Source: Leptospira meyeri (lineage in GTDB: Bacteria > Spirochaetota > Leptospiria > Leptospirales > Leptospiraceae). From it: DNA of 64,000 bases. Shown here piece by piece: positions 24,335 to 33,354 of this stretch. Each line of letters opens with the position of its first letter. The stretch's first letter is position 1. Location of the stretch: contig NZ_SORO01000002.1 of the NCBI RefSeq assembly GCF_004368965.1, forward strand, positions 1-64,000, read 5' to 3'. Below the pieces are notes generated by a model that made no database searches, had not been told where the DNA came from, and worked only from the letters and a program-made list of their open reading frames with translations. A program made the translations under genes and the position numbers.

Positions 24335-24799
24335 TTAATCGAGAGAATCCACATCCATTCCGGTGACTGGATAAGCAGATAAAGAGTCCATACGGTATCC
24401 ACCAGCACGGTTGCGGCTCTTCGCCATTTGTTCTGCAAATTCCACAGTAAATCTTGTCCACGGGATTGCCTTGAGTCTTGCGATTGGAATTTTTTTCTTA
24501 GTCCCTTCGCAGATCCCGTAGGTTCCGTTTTCAATCTTTTCTAACGCAAGTTCGATCTCGCGTAAAGTTTCAATTTCGTTTTCAGTCAAAACAGAAGTTA
24601 AGGCCTCTGAATTGAGTTCGGATGCGATGTCCGCAATATCCCCCATCTCCTTCAATCCAGATGGAGAGCTAGTGTCTTCCCATTGGTTGAGTTTGATTAA
24701 GAGGGACTCTTTTTTCTCTTGAAGGAGCTCACGCACCTCTTCAATGAACTTTTTGTCCACTCCCTTCTCGGATGAAGATTTTGCAGCTGGTTTCGGCAT
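24335..24799 (-). CDS. DksA/TraR family transcription factor lacking zinc cysteines
   Basis: From ATG 24799 (AAGGA ribosome site) the protein has 154 residues. A coiled coil carries a DIADIA tip matching the DxxDxA motif by which DksA acts in the RNA polymerase secondary channel, and the C-terminal globular part reads YGICEGTKKKIPIARLKAIP. The IPxARLKAIPWT signature of DksA is intact, but of the four zinc-finger cysteines only the first (Cys97) remains; the others are Thr, Thr and Phe. It should therefore fold without zinc, as in zinc-independent DksA variants known from other bacteria. It starts 8 bases after rpmG, so growth-rate or stringent-type control of translation genes is suggested. 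Confidence 0.85.
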   Translation of the reverse strand: MPKPAAKSSSEKGVDKKFIEEVRELLQEKKESLLIKLNQWEDTSSPSGLKEMGDIADIASELNSEALTSVLTENEIETLREIELALEKIENGTYGICEGTKKKIPIARLKAIPWTRFTVEFAEQMAKSRNRAGGYRMDSLSAYPVTGMDVDSLD

Positions 24800-24807
24800 C
24801 TTATTCC

Positions 24808-24969
24808 TTAGACTTTGGTTTCCTTGTGATCTGTATGGGATTTGCAAAATTTGCAATATTTTTTAGTCACAAGTTTTTCCGACTTTGTCTTCTTGTTTTT
24901 AGTCTGGAAGTAATTTGACCGCCCAGGGATCGCACATGGGACACAGGTTAGTTTTATGATTTCTCTCAT
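24808..24969 (-). CDS. rpmG: 50S ribosomal protein L33
   Basis: The reverse complement encodes a 53-residue protein beginning MREIIKLTCVPC and ending KSHTDHKETKV, a clear L33 of the large ribosomal subunit. Two CxxC pairs (Cys9/Cys12 and Cys39/Cys42) make the zinc-binding (C+) form. The gene directly precedes the dksA-like gene with an 8-base gap and presumably shares its transcript. The usual neighbours tRNA-Trp, secE and nusG are not here. Confidence 0.93.
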   Translation of the reverse strand: MREIIKLTCVPCAIPGRSNYFQTKNKKTKSEKLVTKKYCKFCKSHTDHKETKV

Positions 24970-25003
24970 AATTTATGCCATGACGTACCGACCCCATATA
25001 TAG

Positions 25004-25948
25004 TCAATCGACAATAGCAGGTTTTTTCGGTTCCCTTCTGAAATAGGTCGCAAATAAACTCCCAAGAAGGGAGTGGGTCAAACTCGATAAAGCACTAGGA
25101 ATTGCCGTGTTCGGATCGAGAAAATGTGTCCTTGCTAACACTGCCCCAAGCCCTGAATTCTGCATCCCCACCTCGATCGAAATGGTTTTTGCCGTTTTTG
25201 CATCTTTTGTCAGATACCAACTAAAAATTCCACCGAGTCCAAACCCACCTAGATGCAAAAGGATGACTGCAAAGAAGATTCGGAAGTCGGAGTTTAGGAT
25301 GGTATCTTTTCCACTGGCAATGATCGAAGCTACAATCATTGCAATTAAGAGTACAGAAAGTACGGGAAAAAAATCTTGGATCTCTTTTGTGAGTTTTGGG
25401 AAAATTGATTTTAAAAATAATCCTAAACCAACAGGAACTAAAATCACTTGGAATGTCGTTAACACAAGACCCCATCTGTCAATTTCCAACCGACTGCCAA
25501 TCAACACTGCGATGAGAAATGGTGTCATCATGATCCCAAGGATCGTGGAGACAGAGGTTAGGGTAACACTTAGAGGAACATCTGCTTTGGATAAAAACGT
25601 AATTACATTGGACGCGGTTCCTCCCGGGCAACAAGAGACAAGGATGAGTCCTACAGCAAAGGATTCTGGGAGTTGGAACATATACCCAAGCGAAAACCCG
25701 AGTATTGGCATAATCGTATATTGCAATACAGTTCCAATGAGAATTGGTTTTGGTTGTTTTAAGATTCTGATAAAATCTTCTGCTTCGAGTGTGAGTCCCA
25801 TCCCAAGCATAATCGCACCGAGGCTATAGGTGATCCAAGGGCCTTTGAACCAAATGATTTTTTCAGGAAATACAAATCCAATGGCAGAAATGAAAAGAAG
25901 GACAGCTGGGAAAGCAGTGACAATCAGTTTAGAAATTTTAGTGATCAT
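25004..25948 (-). CDS. Bile acid:sodium symporter (BASS) family transporter
   Basis: The 314-residue integral membrane protein has nine to ten helices and the BASS family features LGAIMLGMGLTL, the substrate/sodium region LVSCCPGGTASNVITFLSKAD and the later SIEVGMQNSGLG. In bacteria these sodium-coupled carriers move organic anions such as pantoate, 2-oxo acids or bile acids. It lies upstream of rpmG on the same strand with only 34 bases between. The substrate cannot be assigned from sequence. Confidence 0.88.
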   Translation of the reverse strand: MITKISKLIVTAFPAVLLFISAIGFVFPEKIIWFKGPWITYSLGAIMLGMGLTLEAEDFIRILKQPKPILIGTVLQYTIMPILGFSLGYMFQLPESFAVGLILVSCCPGGTASNVITFLSKADVPLSVTLTSVSTILGIMMTPFLIAVLIGSRLEIDRWGLVLTTFQVILVPVGLGLFLKSIFPKLTKEIQDFFPVLSVLLIAMIVASIIASGKDTILNSDFRIFFAVILLHLGGFGLGGIFSWYLTKDAKTAKTISIEVGMQNSGLGAVLARTHFLDPNTAIPSALSSLTHSLLGSLFATYFRREPKKPAIVD

Positions 25949-25972
25949 TTTGAAATCAAATTAACCTTTCAC

Positions 25973-27175
25973 CTAACTTTGACTTAGGTATTCTTTTAAG
26001 GTTTCTTTCACTCGGGCCACATGTTCTTCTTCAATCGCAATATGAGGAGCCATTCGGAGTCGGCCCAGTCGCACCGCAGCCGTAATTTTCCTTTGTTTTA
26101 AAAAGGCTTGGATGGCTTCTGGTTGGAACTTGGATGGATTTTTATGACCTGTGATGGCAATGATTCCCGTTTTCACATTTGGAAAAGCATCTGATTCTAA
26201 AGTAAAACCTAACTCATGAAGAGCGTCCTTAAACATCCCCGCCACTTCATAAATCCGCTCCCTCACCCGAGAAAAACCAAGGGTGGACAACATTTTTAAA
26301 GATGCATAAAAATAAATCCAATCATTGAAGTTAATTGTACTTTGTTCAAATTGGTCAGCAGCTGGTTTCCATTCATCCCGATAGGGAAAATAACTGGAAT
26401 CGTTCACCACGCTGGCCTGGCCTTTGAAAATCAGTTGGAAACCTTTGGATTCCTCTTTTGATAAATACACCACTCCGAGTCCCAGAGGTCCAAGTAACCA
26501 CTTCCAGGCGGCAAAAGCACAGAAAGCCACTTTCAGTTTCCCAAAATCGAGTGGGATATGACCTACAGCTTGGCTACCATCAATCACAAGTTTCGTGTGA
26601 TGAGTTTCACAAAGTTTAGAAACAACATCCATATCAAAAACCACTCCCGTACACCAATGAACAGGTGATAGGCTAAGGATAGATACGTCTCCCTTTTCTA
26701 ATTCGTTTTTGAGGTTGAGAAGAAATTCATCAGGGGTTTTTCCCACAGGTATAAATTCTAAACCCACTCCCTTTTCTTTCCAATGTTCCCAAGGATATAC
26801 ATTACTCGGATATTCGTTTTCTAAAACAAGAATCCGTTTTCCTTTTGGAATTTGGATGCTATGGGAATAAAGATTCATCCCCTCACTTGTGTTATGTACG
26901 ATTCCTATCTCGGATGGATCACAATGCAAAATTTCTGCGATGTAACCACGGATGGCGGCTTTGATCGTTGGTTCGGCAAAACTGGGGGCAAAGATACCAA
27001 ACCTTGCATATTCTTGAAAGTAGAGATTCATCATCTGGGTGGCGTAGGTGGAAACAGGTGTGGTCCCACAATAATTCAACCAAACGGAATCATTCTGTAC
27101 GGGGAAATACAGGGAGATCCCTTTCCAAGAATGAAAAGGGGGAAAGGAAGGAAGTTCAGTGTGATTAGGAGACAT
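25973..27175 (-). CDS. Class V aminotransferase-fold PLP enzyme
   Basis: The 400-residue cytoplasmic enzyme has the fold type I pattern of class V aminotransferases: HNTSEGMNLYSHSI in the cofactor phosphate region, the aspartate in LVIDGSQAVGH and the Schiff-base lysine in FAAWKWLLGPLGLGV (about 230). The family includes cysteine desulfurases, kynureninases and isopenicillin epimerase-like enzymes. No catalytic-loop cysteine of a desulfurase is evident, so lyase or aminotransferase chemistry is more likely. It lies 25 bases from the BASS transporter start, possibly one transcript, and is divergent from alr with a 55-base gap. Confidence 0.8.
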   Translation of the reverse strand: MSPNHTELPSFPPFHSWKGISLYFPVQNDSVWLNYCGTTPVSTYATQMMNLYFQEYARFGIFAPSFAEPTIKAAIRGYIAEILHCDPSEIGIVHNTSEGMNLYSHSIQIPKGKRILVLENEYPSNVYPWEHWKEKGVGLEFIPVGKTPDEFLLNLKNELEKGDVSILSLSPVHWCTGVVFDMDVVSKLCETHHTKLVIDGSQAVGHIPLDFGKLKVAFCAFAAWKWLLGPLGLGVVYLSKEESKGFQLIFKGQASVVNDSSYFPYRDEWKPAADQFEQSTINFNDWIYFYASLKMLSTLGFSRVRERIYEVAGMFKDALHELGFTLESDAFPNVKTGIIAITGHKNPSKFQPEAIQAFLKQRKITAAVRLGRLRMAPHIAIEEEHVARVKETLKEYLSQS

Positions 27176-27230
27176 TCAAAAATAGAAATATCTGAAGCGA
27201 CAGAAGAGAAAAGTAAAAAAAAATGGGACC

Positions 27231-28361
27231 GTGCTCTCATCTCGAATTTACCTCTCACGTTCGGCCTTTAGCCATAATATCGCCTTATTTCGCAAACTGA
27301 TTGGGCCAAAAACCAAGTTTACTGCCATCATCAAATCCAATGCCTATGGACATGGGCTCCTTGCCACAGCCTCCATCGCACTCGATGCGGGTGCCGACTA
27401 TTTGGGGGTCAACTCTTTAGAAGAAGCTTTGTCCATTCGACGTGTATTCACCAAAGCCACCATCCTCATTATGGGAAGTATTCCCGATCTAAAAGAAAGA
27501 AAAGAATCTTTGGCAGATGAAAACTTTTGGGTGATGGTCTCTCGTATCGAAGAAATCGAAATTTTATCCAAACTTTCCCCCACTCCCAAAATCCATTTGA
27601 AAGTGGATACGGGAATGTCTCGTTTAGGAATCCCAACAAACACTGCTGAAGTTTTAGCCAAAGAAATTTTTGAAAAAAAACTCCCTCTTTCGGGAATCGC
27701 CACTCACTTTGCCAGCACAGAAGATTTTACAGAACATAGTTATTCTATGTTACAACTCAGTAGATTTCAAGAAACCATCGATACATTCGCTAAACACGGG
27801 TTTATCGACCTAATTTGCCATTGTGCCTCTTCTGCCTCTGCCATGTTATTTTCCGAAGCAAGGATGGACTTGGTTCGTGTGGGAATTTCTCTTTATGGAC
27901 TTTGGCCAAGTTTAGAGACAAAACTATCTTTATCTCTTATGAAAAAAGATGTGGGGATGTTAAAACCCGCACTCAGTTGGAAAACCCAGATCCAACACAT
28001 ACAAAACCTAAACCAAGGTACATTTATTGGGTACGGGTCCACTTATAAAACCACACACGATACGAAATTGGCAGTTGTTCCCGTCGGATACTATGAGGGA
28101 CTCGACAGAAAACTTTCCAATCACGGGTATATGCTCGTTCGAGGAGAACGGGCTAAAATTTTAGGAAGAATTTGTATGAATATGACCATGCTTGATATCA
28201 CTCATATCCCAGATGCAAAACTAGGTGATGATGTGGTGATTCTGGGTAAGTCAGGAAACGAGATAATTTCCGCAGATGATCATGCAGCTTGGACAGGAAC
28301 CATCAACTACGAAGTGGTCACAAGAATTTTGGGATCATTCCCTCGTATCATTGAAGACTAG
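27231..28361 (+). CDS. alr: Alanine racemase
   Basis: The 376-residue PLP enzyme converts L- to D-alanine for peptidoglycan. The Schiff-base lysine lies in AIIKSNAYGHG (about 35), and the second catalytic base, a tyrosine, in GTFIGYGSTYKT (about 265). The C-terminal GRICMNMTMLDIT stretch is also typical. The frame opens at a GTG, as the nearby ATG is out of frame; the ribosome site is weak. An alpha/beta hydrolase gene follows after 8 bases. Confidence 0.93.
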   Translation: MLSSRIYLSRSAFSHNIALFRKLIGPKTKFTAIIKSNAYGHGLLATASIALDAGADYLGVNSLEEALSIRRVFTKATILIMGSIPDLKERKESLADENFWVMVSRIEEIEILSKLSPTPKIHLKVDTGMSRLGIPTNTAEVLAKEIFEKKLPLSGIATHFASTEDFTEHSYSMLQLSRFQETIDTFAKHGFIDLICHCASSASAMLFSEARMDLVRVGISLYGLWPSLETKLSLSLMKKDVGMLKPALSWKTQIQHIQNLNQGTFIGYGSTYKTTHDTKLAVVPVGYYEGLDRKLSNHGYMLVRGERAKILGRICMNMTMLDITHIPDAKLGDDVVILGKSGNEIISADDHAAWTGTINYEVVTRILGSFPRIIED

Positions 28362-28369
28362 AGGATTTT

Positions 28370-29263
28370 ATGTCAGAAAGACAAATTTATAATTGGAAAA
28401 ATCATCGACTCACTTATGTGAAACACAAGTCTCTCAATCCCAAAGCCAAAGAAACAATTGTTCTCATCGGTGGTTGGTGTTCGGCAGCTGGGTATTGGGG
28501 CCTCAACATTCCTTTTTTTCGTCAGTTTGGAGATGTCATCGAACTAGACTTAGTTGGACATTATCCAGCTGAAATTTTTGATCAAAAAAAAGGACTCACC
28601 CTCCAAGACTTTTTAGAAACGCAAGCCCAAGGAATTTGGGCCTCAGCCGGAGAAAAAGACATCACCCTTGTGGGCCATTCGACAGGTGGGATGGCAGTCC
28701 TTGCAATCGCTTCTTTATTTCCGCAAAGGATCAAACAAGTCATTTCAATCGCACCTTATGTCCATGGACCTGTCCCTGGGGTTTTGAAAATTGGTGTGGT
28801 GGGCCTTCGTGCAAACTTAGGGAGTTTTTTTGACTTTGGATTTAAAATCGGGAAATCACTACCGAAAGCTCTACAAATTGGATTTTCCTACGGAGTGTAT
28901 GATTCTTCTGCCTTTCATGCCCGTGAAGATATCAAACAATTCCTCAAAGACTATAACCCACAATTCGAATGTTTGAACCCAAGACAAATTCTAATGATCC
29001 TAGAGATGTTAGATAGAACCGACATTCGACCCATTGTTTTTGGGAACCAAGTCCCCACGCTGATTATGCGTGGAGAAGAAGATCCCATCATACCTGGAAA
29101 GGATGTGATGGAACTCGAAAGGACTACCCCTCATGTCAAAGCAGTTTTATTTTCAGAATGCGGACATTTTGTACATATGGAAAAACAAAAGGCTGCTGAA
29201 AAAGTGATGAAAGACTTTCTTCTAATGAAAAAATCTTCTTCTACAAAGAAGTCTTTTTTCTAA
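28370..29263 (+). CDS. Alpha/beta hydrolase
   Basis: The 297-residue protein shows a VLIGGWCSAAGYW oxyanion segment, nucleophile elbow VGHSTGGMAV (serine about 103), an acid in MRGEEDPIIPG and a histidine in ECGHFVHME, so the catalytic triad is complete. It resembles the BioH/lipase-like branch, but the substrate is unknown. It is translationally close to alr (8 bases). The last codons (lysine, serine, phenylalanine-rich) coincide with an intrinsic terminator hairpin, and the stop overlaps the convergent nitrilase gene by four bases. Confidence 0.82.
   Translation: MSERQIYNWKNHRLTYVKHKSLNPKAKETIVLIGGWCSAAGYWGLNIPFFRQFGDVIELDLVGHYPAEIFDQKKGLTLQDFLETQAQGIWASAGEKDITLVGHSTGGMAVLAIASLFPQRIKQVISIAPYVHGPVPGVLKIGVVGLRANLGSFFDFGFKIGKSLPKALQIGFSYGVYDSSAFHAREDIKQFLKDYNPQFECLNPRQILMILEMLDRTDIRPIVFGNQVPTLIMRGEEDPIIPGKDVMELERTTPHVKAVLFSECGHFVHMEKQKAAEKVMKDFLLMKKSSSTKKSFF
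29235..29259. terminator. Bidirectional terminator inside the 3' end of the hydrolase gene
   Basis: CTTCTT (29235-29240) pairs with AAGAAG (29246-29251) around CTACA, with T's at 29254-29259 on the plus strand and A's before the stem giving a T-run on the minus strand. It can end both the alr-hydrolase transcript and the convergent nitrilase transcript while encoding the last residues of the hydrolase. Confidence 0.65.
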
Positions 29264-30075
29264 AATAGACGATGATTTAGGCTCGGTAATTGGTTTCGAA
29301 TATCGCTTAACTTTTGTAAGTCGATTTCGGCGATAGCAAATCCTTCTTCTTTGTCTATTTCATCTAAAATTTCTCCCCAAGGGGAAATGATGAGCGAATG
29401 TCCAAAGGTTTTACGATTCCCATGCGGGTCATGAATTCCTGTTTGTCCAGGTGCCAAAACATACATAAAATTTTCAATTGCACGTGCGCGAAGGAGAACA
29501 TGCCAATGGGCTTCTCCGGTAGGAACTGTGAAAGCTGCCGGCAAAAAACAAAGCTCTACTCCTTTCTCAGAAAGACTACGAAAGAGTTCCGGGAAACGAA
29601 TGTCGTAACAAATGGCAGAAGAAATTTTTCCGTACTCGGTTTGGATGACATCAGGAACCTTGCCTCCACTCTCTGTAGAATTTGACTCACTGTAATTGAA
29701 TCCATCGCCCACCACTGCATTGAATAAATGTGCCTTATGATACCGAAAGATTTCCTTTCCTTCTGGACTTGTGATGACAGCAGTGTTGTAAACCTTTCCT
29801 GTTGGCGCCTTAGTAGGAAAACCACCTCCAAGAAGAAAGATTCCCAGGTCTTTTGCTGTTTCTTGCAAAAAGGCATTTGTCTCTTCTTCAATTTGCCCAA
29901 GGAGATTTTTTTTCTCTGACTCACTTCCCATAAAGGAAAAATTTTCGGGAAGGCCTATGACTTTGGCACCAGCACTTGCCGCCTCTTCCACAAGTTGCCT
30001 ACACTTAGTTAGGTTATTTGAGATTCTTGCTGTACTTGTGACTTGCACTGCGGCGGCTTTAAATTTCATTATCAT
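29260..30075 (-). CDS. Carbon-nitrogen hydrolase (nitrilase superfamily, Nit-like)
   Basis: The 271-residue enzyme has the full catalytic set of the superfamily: Glu in GLPENFSF (about 42), Lys in RYHKAHLF (about 112) and Cys in SAICYDIRFPELFR (about 154). The sequence around the cysteine is like Nit1/Nit2 and omega-amidase, enzymes that hydrolyse amides of dicarboxylic acids or deaminated glutathione. A metabolite-repair role is plausible. Its 5' end is divergent from argB; an internal ATG two codons later is an equally possible start. Confidence 0.85.
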   Translation of the reverse strand: MIMKFKAAAVQVTSTARISNNLTKCRQLVEEAASAGAKVIGLPENFSFMGSESEKKNLLGQIEEETNAFLQETAKDLGIFLLGGGFPTKAPTGKVYNTAVITSPEGKEIFRYHKAHLFNAVVGDGFNYSESNSTESGGKVPDVIQTEYGKISSAICYDIRFPELFRSLSEKGVELCFLPAAFTVPTGEAHWHVLLRARAIENFMYVLAPGQTGIHDPHGNRKTFGHSLIISPWGEILDEIDKEEGFAIAEIDLQKLSDIRNQLPSLNHRLF

Positions 30076-30089
30076 AAATGAGGACTTTT

Positions 30090-30968
30090 ATGAACCACCA
30101 TTCCGAAAAAATCAATCATATCTTGGAAGCTCTTCCCTATTTGATCAAATATTCTGGTAAAACCATTGTCATCAAGTATGGCGGGGCTGCCATGGTGGAA
30201 GAAGAATTAAAAGCGTCTTTTGCTGAAGATATTGTACTCCTCAAATATTTAGGGATCAATCCTGTCGTGGTTCATGGTGGTGGACCTGAAATCAATGCTC
30301 TAATCAAGTCACTCAACCTAAATACCCAGTTCATTCGTGGGCATAGGGTTACTGATGAAGCCACGATGGAAGTGGTGGAGATGGTTCTTACTGGAAAAGT
30401 GAACAAACAAATAGTATCTCTCATCCAAGAAAAGGGTGGAAAACCCGTTGGGCTCTCTGGAAAAGATGGTGGGCTTGCAGTTGCGGAAAAATATCTGATG
30501 GAAGTGGAAGGGGAAGACGGTAAGGTTCAAAAAGTGGATTTAGGCCTTGTGGGAGAAGTGACAGAAGTAGATCCCAATATTTTACTCACCTTACAACGTG
30601 AAGGTTTTATCCCGATCATCTCACCGGTCGCCATGTCCAAAGAAGGACAAACTTTAAATATCAATGCAGATACAATGGCTGGTGCCATTGCCGAAGCCCT
30701 TCATGCGGATAAACTCATTTTACTCACCGACACTCCTGGTATCCTCATTAACGACCAACTGGTAACGGGTCTCAAAAAAGGGGATATTCACGGGTATATA
30801 AAAACTGGACAGATCTCTGGTGGCATGATACCAAAAGTAGAATGTTGTTTGCGAGCCATTGACTCTGGAGTCAAAAGAGCCCACATCATTGACGGTCGAG
30901 TACCACATTCCGTCTTAATTGAAATTTTAACCAACCAAGGGATTGGAAGTTTGATCGAACAAGGATAG
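30090..30968 (+). CDS. argB: Acetylglutamate kinase
   Basis: The protein of about 292 residues carries out the second step of arginine biosynthesis, phosphorylating N-acetylglutamate. Typical motifs are [11 protein letters not shown] at the N-terminus, [13 protein letters not shown] for substrate binding, [15 protein letters not shown] and LTDTPGIL, and the C-terminal [14 protein letters not shown]. The start at 30090 was chosen because GAGGA lies five bases upstream; an in-frame ATG at 30078 has no ribosome site. The next gene begins 6 bases after the stop. No other arg gene is in the window. Confidence 0.95.
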   Translation: MNHHSEKINHILEALPYLIKYSGKTIVIKYGGAAMVEEELKASFAEDIVLLKYLGINPVVVHGGGPEINALIKSLNLNTQFIRGHRVTDEATMEVVEMVLTGKVNKQIVSLIQEKGGKPVGLSGKDGGLAVAEKYLMEVEGEDGKVQKVDLGLVGEVTEVDPNILLTLQREGFIPIISPVAMSKEGQTLNINADTMAGAIAEALHADKLILLTDTPGILINDQLVTGLKKGDIHGYIKTGQISGGMIPKVECCLRAIDSGVKRAHIIDGRVPHSVLIEILTNQGIGSLIEQG

Positions 30969-30974
30969 ATTCGG

Positions 30975-32720
30975 ATGCCTACAAAATTACTGACATTAAG
31001 TCTGATTTCAGACATAACCAGCCGCATCAATTCTCAGGAAGATTTAAATACACTTCTCGGAGAGATAATGGGGATCACTCGTGACGTTCTCCAAACCGAA
31101 GGTTCTTCCCTACTCTTATATGATAAAGAAAATGATCAGTTGGTTTTTAATACAACCAGTGGCTTAAAAGAAGAATCTCTTGCCCACCTAACTGTTCCTA
31201 GAGGGAAAGGAATTGCAGGAATGGTTTTGGAAACCCTCAAACCAGAAATAGTCAACGATGCTGCTAATGACCCTAGGATATTCAAAGCCATTGACCAAAA
31301 AGTAGGTTATGTTACTAGAAATTTACTTTGTGTTCCTATGATTGCGCAAGGAGAAGTACAAGGTGTACTCGAAGCAGTAAATTCTCTCGACAATCGTGAT
31401 TTTAATCATACCGATATTAAAATTTTAAAGTATCTTTCGAACTTAGCAGCGATTGCTGTTAAAAATCGGCTACTGATTGATAGCCTCAATTTACGAGCAA
31501 ACGAACTGAATGGTTTGTTCCAAATTTCCCAAGCACTTGCCAATATCCAAAGTTCAGATGAATTTATGGATCTTGCAGTCAAAACCATTTCCGAAGTTTT
31601 GCAGGTAGACCGAGTATCCCTTCACTTTGAAAAGATCGAAAAAAAAGGACTTCCCCGAACCAAATCCAAAGGCTTTTCCGATCAAATTCATGACGAAGAT
31701 GTAGAAGTTTTATTATTTGCTGATAAAGCCGATTGGATGTTCAAAGGGTATAAAATCATTACAGCAAATTCTCCACAAGGAATCCAACTTACTCACAAAG
31801 GTTTATTCCAACATAGTATGATCCTATTCCCTATCTTAAAAAACAAAGAATGGTTAGGTTCTCTTGTTGTTTCTGACAAAACATCTCGTACTCGGTTCGA
31901 TGAGATGGACATTCGAATTTTAAGAACACTTACCAACCAAGTAGGCGAAGCTTACACTGCCTTACAAGTTAAGATACAAAGTGAACGCTTGAAAAACATC
32001 GACCGTGATATGCAAGTGGCGGCAATGATCCAAAAACATTCGCTCCCCATCATCCCAAAACAATATTCATTATTAGAATTTGATACCTACTACCAAGCTT
32101 CAAGAGAAATTGGGGGAGACTTCTATGATATGGTGGTTCACGGAAAAGATGAAGTTTCTGTAATCATTGCCGATGTGTCTGGGAAAGGAACACCAGCTGC
32201 CCTTTTTATGGAATTTTCTAAAACGGTCTTACAACAAGAAGTTTCGAAGACTAGCTCCACAAGTGAAGCTCTCTTCAATGCCAATCAAATCTTACAAGAC
32301 AAATCTGGTTTCTTAATGTTTGTCACAGCGATGCTTGTGCGAATCAATATGACAAAAAAAGAATTAACTTATTCTTCTGCTGGTCATAATTTACAAATCA
32401 TCTATCGTAAAAAACACCATAAAATCCAGCATCTTTCTGGCAAAGGTCAACCAATGGGAATTGGAAATTGTGAGTTTTCTGAACATACAGTAAGTTATTT
32501 ACCAGGTGATTTGCTTGTGCTTTACACAGATGGTGTCACAGAAGCCATGAATATGAAAGAAGAACTTTTTTCAGAAGAGAGGCTAGAATCGGTGATCTTA
32601 TCTCATATCAACGATCCTCCAGAAGTGATCAGACAAGCTATTTTACAGAAAGTCAGTGAATTTGTGGGAGAAGCAGAGCCGCACGATGACCTTTCTCTCT
32701 TTATTATTCGTCTAAACTAA
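30975..32720 (+). CDS. GAF-domain SpoIIE-type protein phosphatase
   Basis: The 581-residue soluble protein has a GAF domain at about 10-165 (ILQTEGSSLLLYD-like region), a second GAF-like domain at about 185-330, and a PP2C/SpoIIE phosphatase domain at about 345-581 with GGDFYDMVV, VIIADVSGKGTPAALFM and the C-terminal EPHDDLSLFII metal motif. It should remove phosphate from an STAS-type antagonist in a partner-switching pathway when the GAF domains bind a ligand. It is the second SpoIIE-type phosphatase in the window. It follows argB by 6 bases and precedes a coiled-coil gene by 16, so the three may be co-transcribed. Confidence 0.88.
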   Translation: MPTKLLTLSLISDITSRINSQEDLNTLLGEIMGITRDVLQTEGSSLLLYDKENDQLVFNTTSGLKEESLAHLTVPRGKGIAGMVLETLKPEIVNDAANDPRIFKAIDQKVGYVTRNLLCVPMIAQGEVQGVLEAVNSLDNRDFNHTDIKILKYLSNLAAIAVKNRLLIDSLNLRANELNGLFQISQALANIQSSDEFMDLAVKTISEVLQVDRVSLHFEKIEKKGLPRTKSKGFSDQIHDEDVEVLLFADKADWMFKGYKIITANSPQGIQLTHKGLFQHSMILFPILKNKEWLGSLVVSDKTSRTRFDEMDIRILRTLTNQVGEAYTALQVKIQSERLKNIDRDMQVAAMIQKHSLPIIPKQYSLLEFDTYYQASREIGGDFYDMVVHGKDEVSVIIADVSGKGTPAALFMEFSKTVLQQEVSKTSSTSEALFNANQILQDKSGFLMFVTAMLVRINMTKKELTYSSAGHNLQIIYRKKHHKIQHLSGKGQPMGIGNCEFSEHTVSYLPGDLLVLYTDGVTEAMNMKEELFSEERLESVILSHINDPPEVIRQAILQKVSEFVGEAEPHDDLSLFIIRLN

Positions 32721-32736
32721 TAGTAAAGGAGTTTTT

Positions 32737-33327
32737 ATGAAACGCATTTTATATGCAATGGCAGTGACCTTACGACTGGATAAACTGCACAAAGCCATGT
32801 TAGATGCTGTCATCGAAACACGTGTCAAAAACGCATTACAAACATCTGACAAACTTCGAAAGGAACAAGACCGTTTGCGAGAAAAAGAATTTCGCAAACA
32901 AATGGAAGATTTACAAAACAATCACAACAGTAGTTTTGAAAATTATAAACTAGAAACTGAAAATTTAATTCGAATATTCAAAAACCAGATCCTTGTGGAA
33001 AAAAAAGAAGTTCTGAAAGAACGGGAAGTGGTGCGCGAAATGCAACGCCAAGCCATGATCCGCGAAAACAGATTCCAACATTATATTCTACGATTTAAAG
33101 AAATTCTCTTTGTAAACAAAAAGGTTGTGGAATCCATTCAAAGTCTGGTCAAAGTAGAATCAAACATCGAAGACCTGTTATACGAAATTGACAATTACGA
33201 TGAAAGTAAATTCATCAAAAAACCAGAAATGATTTTGGATACGGAATTCTTAAAAGAACTCCATAAAAAAGAAGAAGAGATCCGGGACAATATTCTCAAG
33301 TTCCAGAAAAAAGTAGAAAATAGCTGA
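32737..33327 (+). CDS. Coiled-coil protein of unknown function
   Basis: The 196-residue protein is highly charged and helical from about residue 30 to the end, with long Lys/Glu/Arg/Gln-rich heptad-like stretches and no cysteine, signal peptide or membrane segment. I do not recognise a family. The gene has a good AAAGGAG ribosome site, lies 16 bases after the GAF-SpoIIE phosphatase gene and is closed by a strong terminator, so it is the last gene of that transcript. A structural or scaffold role connected to the phosphatase is possible. Confidence 0.7.
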   Translation: MKRILYAMAVTLRLDKLHKAMLDAVIETRVKNALQTSDKLRKEQDRLREKEFRKQMEDLQNNHNSSFENYKLETENLIRIFKNQILVEKKEVLKEREVVREMQRQAMIRENRFQHYILRFKEILFVNKKVVESIQSLVKVESNIEDLLYEIDNYDESKFIKKPEMILDTEFLKELHKKEEEIRDNILKFQKKVENS

Positions 33328-33350
33328 AGTTTCCTCTTCAGCTATTTTTT
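33320..33350. terminator. Strong bidirectional rho-independent terminator
   Basis: ATAGCTGAAG (33320-33329) and CTTCAGCTAT (33336-33345) are perfect inverted copies around a 6-base loop, followed by T's to 33350 on the plus strand and preceded by A's. It closes the argB-phosphatase-coiled-coil transcript and can also serve the convergent cus operon. Confidence 0.85.
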
Positions 33351-33354
33351 CCCA

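Noticed and set aside
25107..25829. 240-residue open frame antisense to the BASS transporter gene
   Set aside because: The opposite strand encodes an intact membrane transporter with family motifs; the antisense product has no recognisable features.
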